A stretch of DNA of 64,000 nt, from positions 1,302,001-1,366,000 of the forward strand of contig NZ_JAPENL010000001.1 in the NCBI RefSeq assembly GCF_026342015.1, read 5' to 3'. Position 1 is the stretch's first letter. Each line of letters opens with the position of its first letter. Source of the DNA: Micromonospora lupini. Its GTDB lineage: Bacteria > Actinomycetota > Actinomycetes > Mycobacteriales > Micromonosporaceae. The translations under genes were made by a program, and so were the position numbers. The notes under the pieces are model-generated. The model was not told the DNA's origin. It saw nothing but the letters and a program-made list of their open reading frames with translations, and did not search any database. Below, one piece after another: positions 61,001 to 64,000 of the stretch.

Positions 61001-61078
61001 CACCACCTGCTCGCCCGGCAGGCGCGGGAACTGATCGGTGATGCCGATCCCGCGCCGCTGCTACGGCCGGCCTGCTAG
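58013..61078 (+). CDS. AfsR-like regulator: wHTH-BTAD, NB-ARC ATPase, TPR
   Basis: The ~1021-aa protein contains the winged helix (about 5-95: VLGALRVARHG, ANRQRALLATLLLNRGETVS), BTAD domain (to ~245) and an NB-ARC ATPase with P-loop SGAPGVGKTAL near residue 305, kinase-2-like ILVVLDDA and GLPL-type CGYLPLALRIAA. A ~330-residue TPR array follows (LNNLGIVHREEGRLSEAG, LVNLGVVQLELDQ). This is the STAND architecture of AfsR-type regulators, which switch by ATP binding and effector sensing. GTG at 58013 is preferred; the frame is open upstream into the divergent gene. Confidence 0.88.
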   Translation: MEWDFAVLGALRVARHGRTIDVPANRQRALLATLLLNRGETVSVPALVDRVWGTRVPTHARAALHSLVRRLRSTLTIEDHPGELIATRISGYVLEVPPAALDLSRFDALVAAGLAADPQRRADLLRQALALWRGDPLGDVDSEVLHREDVPALTERWARATEVYFDAELILGRHTDIVAALRRTTRHSPLREGLWAQLMLALYRSGRQAEALDAFQQLAAILADELGVDPGPAIRELRDRLLRADPTLSWRPTAANTTVAPAAAPMFQLPADAGVLHGRADAIDAIRRSIVTATNEGRLPLVSISGAPGVGKTALAVHLGHQLADEFPDGQWYVRLRGQQEQARPLDVLSELLTYSGVRGAAQPASADARAAALRAALADRRILVVLDDAASAEQVEPLLPGGGGCAVLVTSRSTLGALVALHGGRAVDLDPLSPQAAVDLLTAVFRDHAITVAPDVVRDLAALCGYLPLALRIAAANLATAGPTDDRAYVRRLRDGDRLGELSVPGDPRVALRAAIAPSYQGLADAERRALRLLGSTPTDCFTTADLAALTDVDWPTADAVLRTLTSSHLVRPSRDGRFVTHDLIRRYAAEQSGAEDTADERGAALTRLFHSYLATADALARRSYPRMAFLPRPAGPVRPSTEAGQPEPPNWFQAEYANLLAAIRHAAQHGPREIAWHLADRMRGYLQETGAHGEWRSIVELGLAQAQLAGDDQGVAAMQSSLATLSASRADYSDARRRFHTALTIQVRLGNRAGQAAVLNNLGIVHREEGRLSEAGECYAQALRLYREMANRHAEWSCLVNLGVVQLELDQVHDAVRAQEAAMRGYTSLAVAEQPLNDIANVLHNLAVGLRALGRPSLAVLHLTRAVVIRRQVGNSYGVATDLDQLAAAYVDLGYHVKARGLAQECLTIARAIGRRRVEAEALATLGTAMLGLHGPESALDLLHQALRLGREIGYRRAEVNAHLGLASAYRAANRQQEAARHARMGEQLARAAQHHLLARQARELIGDADPAPLLRPAC

Positions 61079-61172
61079 GGATCTGCCTGAAGCGTCGGCA
61101 GTCCGCCAGGAGCAGGGACGGCGCACGTCGGCCCGGGTGGGTGAGAATGGACTGTGACGCGGGGAGGCGCCG

Positions 61173-61628
61173 ATGCAGATCGACCCGCTGCCTCACCTGG
61201 ACGAACATGCCACGCTCATCGCGGCGGAGACCGACCAGGTCTGGCCGCACCTCACCGACGTCGTCGAGCGGACCTTCTCGCGGCCCGGCACGAGCGGGTA
61301 CGCCCGCCTGGTGGGCGCCGCCGACCCGGTCACGTCCGGGCCCCGGCCACTCGTCGAGGGCTCGACGATCCCCGGCTTCCACGTGGCGACCGCGCTCCCC
61401 GGTCAGGAGTTGGCGTTGCGGGGCAGCCATCGATTCTCGACGTACGCGCTGATCTTCCGCCTGGACGCGGACGGTCCCGGTCGGTCCCGGCTGCGAGCCG
61501 AGACGAGGGCCGTCTTCCCCGGCCTGGCCGGCCGCCTCTACCGACAGATCCTGCTGACCTCGGGTGGCCACGTGCTCGGCGTACGCCGAATGCTTGCGGC
61601 GGTCCGGCGCAGATCCGAACACTCCTGA
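61173..61628 (+). CDS. SRPBCC-like small protein
   Basis: The 151-aa protein has a hydrophobic-cavity type sequence: IAAETDQVWPHLTDVVERTF at the start, HRFSTYALIFRLD in the middle and a C-terminal helix GRLYRQILLTSGGHVLGVRRML, the START/SRPBCC pattern. It may bind a small lipid or polyketide-like ligand. No cluster context identifies it. Confidence 0.65.
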   Translation: MQIDPLPHLDEHATLIAAETDQVWPHLTDVVERTFSRPGTSGYARLVGAADPVTSGPRPLVEGSTIPGFHVATALPGQELALRGSHRFSTYALIFRLDADGPGRSRLRAETRAVFPGLAGRLYRQILLTSGGHVLGVRRMLAAVRRRSEHS

Positions 61629-61794
61629 CGGGCAAGGCCGCGGTCCACGCACCGGAAACCCCCACATCGCCGACCTGGAGCGGCTCTCGCTCGCCGGCCC
61701 CGGTTCTCCGGCCGCACGCCAGCACCACGGGGCGGCGAACTTCCCCTCGGACCGGTCAGAATGGACGCTGGCGCGCAACGGGGAGGCGACGACA

Positions 61795-62436
61795 GTGGGT
61801 GGCACGTTGGCCGATGTCCTGGACGCGGCGGCACGTGGGCACTTCCCGCCCCCGGACGGCGGGACCACGATCGTGGCGCAGCACAGCCGTCGGGACGCCG
61901 GAGTCATCGCCTTCACCGCGCATTCCGTGGTGTTCACGGACGAGGACCCCGACTGGGTCCGCGACACCCTGGCCGCACTCGACTGCGACGGTCTGGCGGC
62001 CACGATGAATCCGCGTTTCCTGGGCGCGCTGCTCGACCGCACCGGACGGTCGACGGACACGATCGACCTGCTGACCGTCGCGTCCCCGCTCACCGGCGCT
62101 CCCCCGCTCGCGCTGCGCGAGCTTTCCGACGCCGACCATCCCCGGGAGGCGCGGGCGCGCAAACGCCGTGACGACGTCCGCGTCTGGGCGGCCGACGGCG
62201 GCGTGGTCGTTCTCGGCCGTGGGGTGGCGGGTCGCTGGGAGGCGGCGATCGAGGTCGACGAGGACGTGCGCCACCGGGGCCTCGGCCGGGCGCTGGCGAC
62301 GGCCGCCAGACATCTGGTGCCCGAGGGTCAGCCGGTCTGGGCGCAGCAGGCCGCCGGCAACGCGCGCAGTGTGCGGGCCTTCCAGGCGGCCGGTTTTCGA
62401 CCGGTGGGCGCCGAGGCGCTGCTCCTGGAGAGGTAG
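61795..62436 (+). CDS. GNAT-family N-acetyltransferase
   Basis: The 213-aa protein has a GNAT acetyl-CoA site in its C-terminal half (VDEDVRHRGLGRALATAARH, then AQQAAGNARSVRAFQAAGF). The N-terminal ~120 residues are an extra domain of unknown role, as in some actinobacterial GNAT proteins. The GTG start has GGGAGG eight bases upstream. Substrate unknown. Confidence 0.78.
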   Translation: MGGTLADVLDAAARGHFPPPDGGTTIVAQHSRRDAGVIAFTAHSVVFTDEDPDWVRDTLAALDCDGLAATMNPRFLGALLDRTGRSTDTIDLLTVASPLTGAPPLALRELSDADHPREARARKRRDDVRVWAADGGVVVLGRGVAGRWEAAIEVDEDVRHRGLGRALATAARHLVPEGQPVWAQQAAGNARSVRAFQAAGFRPVGAEALLLER

Positions 62437-62468
62437 CCACCTCAGGCACCCACCGCCCACGGCCGGCG

Positions 62469-63224
62469 TCACCCGTCGCTCAGGAACTCGTCGATCATCG
62501 GGGCCAGCCAGTCGGCGCGCTGCGGGATCGTCGTGTGGGTGGTGCCGGGCAGGATGGCCAGCCGGCAGGCCGGCAGACCGGTCAGGTCGCCGGGCACCGC
62601 GCCGCCGAGCAGCCGGAACATCAGCACCGCGTGCTCGGGCTGGACGATGTCCGAGTCGGCCAGCACGATCATGGTGGGCGCGGCCAGGGCCCGGATCTGC
62701 TCGGGCGTCCACCGCGGCAGGTTCGCGTCCAGCACCTTCATCTTGGTGACCAGGGTGGCCCAGCCCGCCGGGTCCGGCGCGGTCCGCAGGTACTCCTCGT
62801 GGAACTCCGAGCCGTGCAGGTGCTCCGGTTGCAGATCCTGGATCCCGTCGAGCAGCCCCGGGTGCAGGCCGGCGTCCTCGAAGCTCACCGAGGCGAGGAC
62901 CAGCCGCCCGACCCGCTCGGCGTGGTCGGTGCCCAGGCGCAGCGCCACCGCCGCGCCCATGCTCCAGCCGTACACGTCCGCCCGCTCGACACCCAGCCGG
63001 TCGAGCAGCTCGACCACGTCGGCGGCGAAGTGCTCCACTGTCAGCGGCCGGTCGACGTCCGGGGTGTGGCCGTGCGCCTGCAACTCCACGGCGATCACCC
63101 GCCGGGACTTCGCCAGGTCCGGCAGGATCGTGCCGAACGAGGTGCCGATGCCGGAGAGCGCGCCGTGGATGAGCACCAGCGGTCGGCCCTCGTCACTGCC
63201 ATGTGTCTCGTGATAGATCTCCAT
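62469..63224 (-). CDS. Alpha/beta hydrolase
   Basis: The ~251-aa protein has LVLIHGALSGIGTSF (oxyanion), VELQAHGHTPD, nucleophile elbow YGWSMGAAVALRLG, acid region VLADSDIVQPEH and catalytic-His region LPGTTHTTIPQRADW. It belongs to the broad AB-hydrolase/haloperoxidase group. ATG at 63224 gives MEIYHETHGS; an ATG two codons upstream is equally possible. Confidence 0.85.
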   Translation of the reverse strand: MEIYHETHGSDEGRPLVLIHGALSGIGTSFGTILPDLAKSRRVIAVELQAHGHTPDVDRPLTVEHFAADVVELLDRLGVERADVYGWSMGAAVALRLGTDHAERVGRLVLASVSFEDAGLHPGLLDGIQDLQPEHLHGSEFHEEYLRTAPDPAGWATLVTKMKVLDANLPRWTPEQIRALAAPTMIVLADSDIVQPEHAVLMFRLLGGAVPGDLTGLPACRLAILPGTTHTTIPQRADWLAPMIDEFLSDG

Positions 63225-63292
63225 GCCCACACGGTGCGCCGGCGCGCTTACGGAATGCTTCAGGTCGCCTTACCGGCGCTAGGATGTCCGCC

Positions 63293-64000
63293 GTGCAGTT
63301 CGGGGTGCTCGGGCCGCTCGCCGTCACCACGGACGCCGGCGAGCCGGTGGTGGTGCCCGGCACCAAGGTGCGCGCCCTCCTGGCCGACCTGCTGACCAAC
63401 CGCAACCAGGTCGTCTCCGCCGACCGGCTCATCGACGACCTGTGGGGCGACGACTCCCCCGCCAACCCCTCCGGCGCCCTCCAGGTGCGGGTGTCGCAGC
63501 TCCGCAAGGCGCTCAACGACGCCGAGCCGGGCGCCCGCGACCTGGTCGAGTCCCGCGCACCCGGCTACCTGCTGCGGGCCGGCACCGTCGACGCCGACCG
63601 GTTCGCCGAGCTGGCCCGGCACACCGACGTCGACAGGTTGACCGAGGCCCTCGCGCTGTGGCGCGGCGAGGCGTACGCCGACGTGGCCGACGCCGAGTTC
63701 GTCCGCGCGGAGGCCACCCGCCTCGCCGAGCAGCGACTCGCCGTGCACGAGCGGCTCGCCGAGGCCCGGGTGGCCCGGGGCGAGCACGACCTCGTCGCCG
63801 CCGACCTGGCCGAGCTGGTCGCCCGGCACCCGCTGCGCGAGGGACTGCGGGCGGTGCAGCTCCGCGCGCTGTACGCGGCCGGTCGCCAGTCCGAGGCCCT
63901 GGACAGTTACGCCGACCTGCGGGACCGGCTCGCCGACGAGCTGGGCCTCGACCCCGGCCCCGAGCTTGTCGCCCTGCACCGCCGGATCCTCGAACAGGAC
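63293..64000 (+). CDS. BTAD-domain (AfsR/SARP-type) regulator, truncated by window end
   Basis: At least 236 codons from a GTG are visible. The winged helix (FGVLGPLAVTTDAG, VRALLADLLTNRNQVVSADRL, LQVRVSQLRKALN) is followed by a BTAD domain (LTEALALWRGEAYADV, HPLREGLRAVQLRALYAAG, ELGLDPGPELVALHRRIL). The gene runs off the 3' edge with no stop, so a larger AfsR-type C-terminus is likely. It is divergent from the alpha/beta hydrolase. Confidence 0.87.
   Translation, partial: MQFGVLGPLAVTTDAGEPVVVPGTKVRALLADLLTNRNQVVSADRLIDDLWGDDSPANPSGALQVRVSQLRKALNDAEPGARDLVESRAPGYLLRAGTVDADRFAELARHTDVDRLTEALALWRGEAYADVADAEFVRAEATRLAEQRLAVHERLAEARVARGEHDLVAADLAELVARHPLREGLRAVQLRALYAAGRQSEALDSYADLRDRLADELGLDPGPELVALHRRILEQD

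Noticed and set aside
1..64000. tRNA, rRNA, phage or plasmid genes
   Set aside because: No tRNA-like cloverleaf sequence, rRNA segment, integrase, terminase or replication gene was recognised.

Overview
The window is very GC-rich, with frequent GTG and TTG starts, 1-4 bp translational overlaps inside operons, and families typical of filamentous actinobacteria (SARP/AfsR regulators, F5/8 and ricin-type secreted carbohydrate-binding proteins, STAS/anti-sigma/PP2C switch proteins). This fits a Micromonosporaceae chromosome, most likely Micromonospora-like. The assignment is inferred from gene content and base composition, not from a marker gene. No rRNA, tRNA, CRISPR array or intact transposon was seen.

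Layout. 0-4.2 kb: the end of a large coiled-coil protein, a SAM methyltransferase and a flavoprotein disulfide reductase. 4.2-7.8 kb: a nucleotidyltransferase, then a divergent group (polytopic membrane protein, cupredoxin-like lipoprotein, CopC-like protein) that suggests copper handling at the cell surface. 8-12 kb: a 940-aa secreted PA14/propeller/F5-8/ricin protein and a convergent HAF-repeat protein sharing a bidirectional terminator. 12-17 kb: small enzymes plus a STAS / HATPase / PP2C partner-switching set. 17-18.5 kb: a tandem pair of RlaP-like nucleotidyltransferases.

19.1-32 kb is a nitrogen block: urtABCDE (urea ABC importer), a cytosolic UrtA paralogue divergent from a MarR regulator (a possible urea/amide sensing pair), and ureABCFGD (urease, no ureE, His-containing UreG N-terminus). 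A GlnR-like box lies upstream of urtA. Together these import urea and hydrolyse it to ammonia.

34.8-40.8 kb is an organosulfur block: SsuD-like monooxygenase divergent from ssuACB, followed by an SBP56-family methanethiol oxidase and a small membrane protein. A palindromic site sits between the two arms.

40.8-50.8 kb is accessory and partly degraded: O-methyltransferase, hydrolases, tiny secreted SH3-like proteins, a metallophosphoesterase, two direct-repeat copies of a truncated regulator gene flanking an esterase, and a 1.3 kb cassette bounded by 18-bp perfect inverted repeats that holds a decayed IS982-type transposase end plus a DinB-like gene.

50.9-64 kb carries two large secreted carbohydrate-active proteins with strong terminators and a LacI-type operator, a peptidase-inhibitor-like secreted protein, a divergent SARP / large AfsR-type regulator pair, small enzymes, and the start of a third BTAD regulator that runs off the window.
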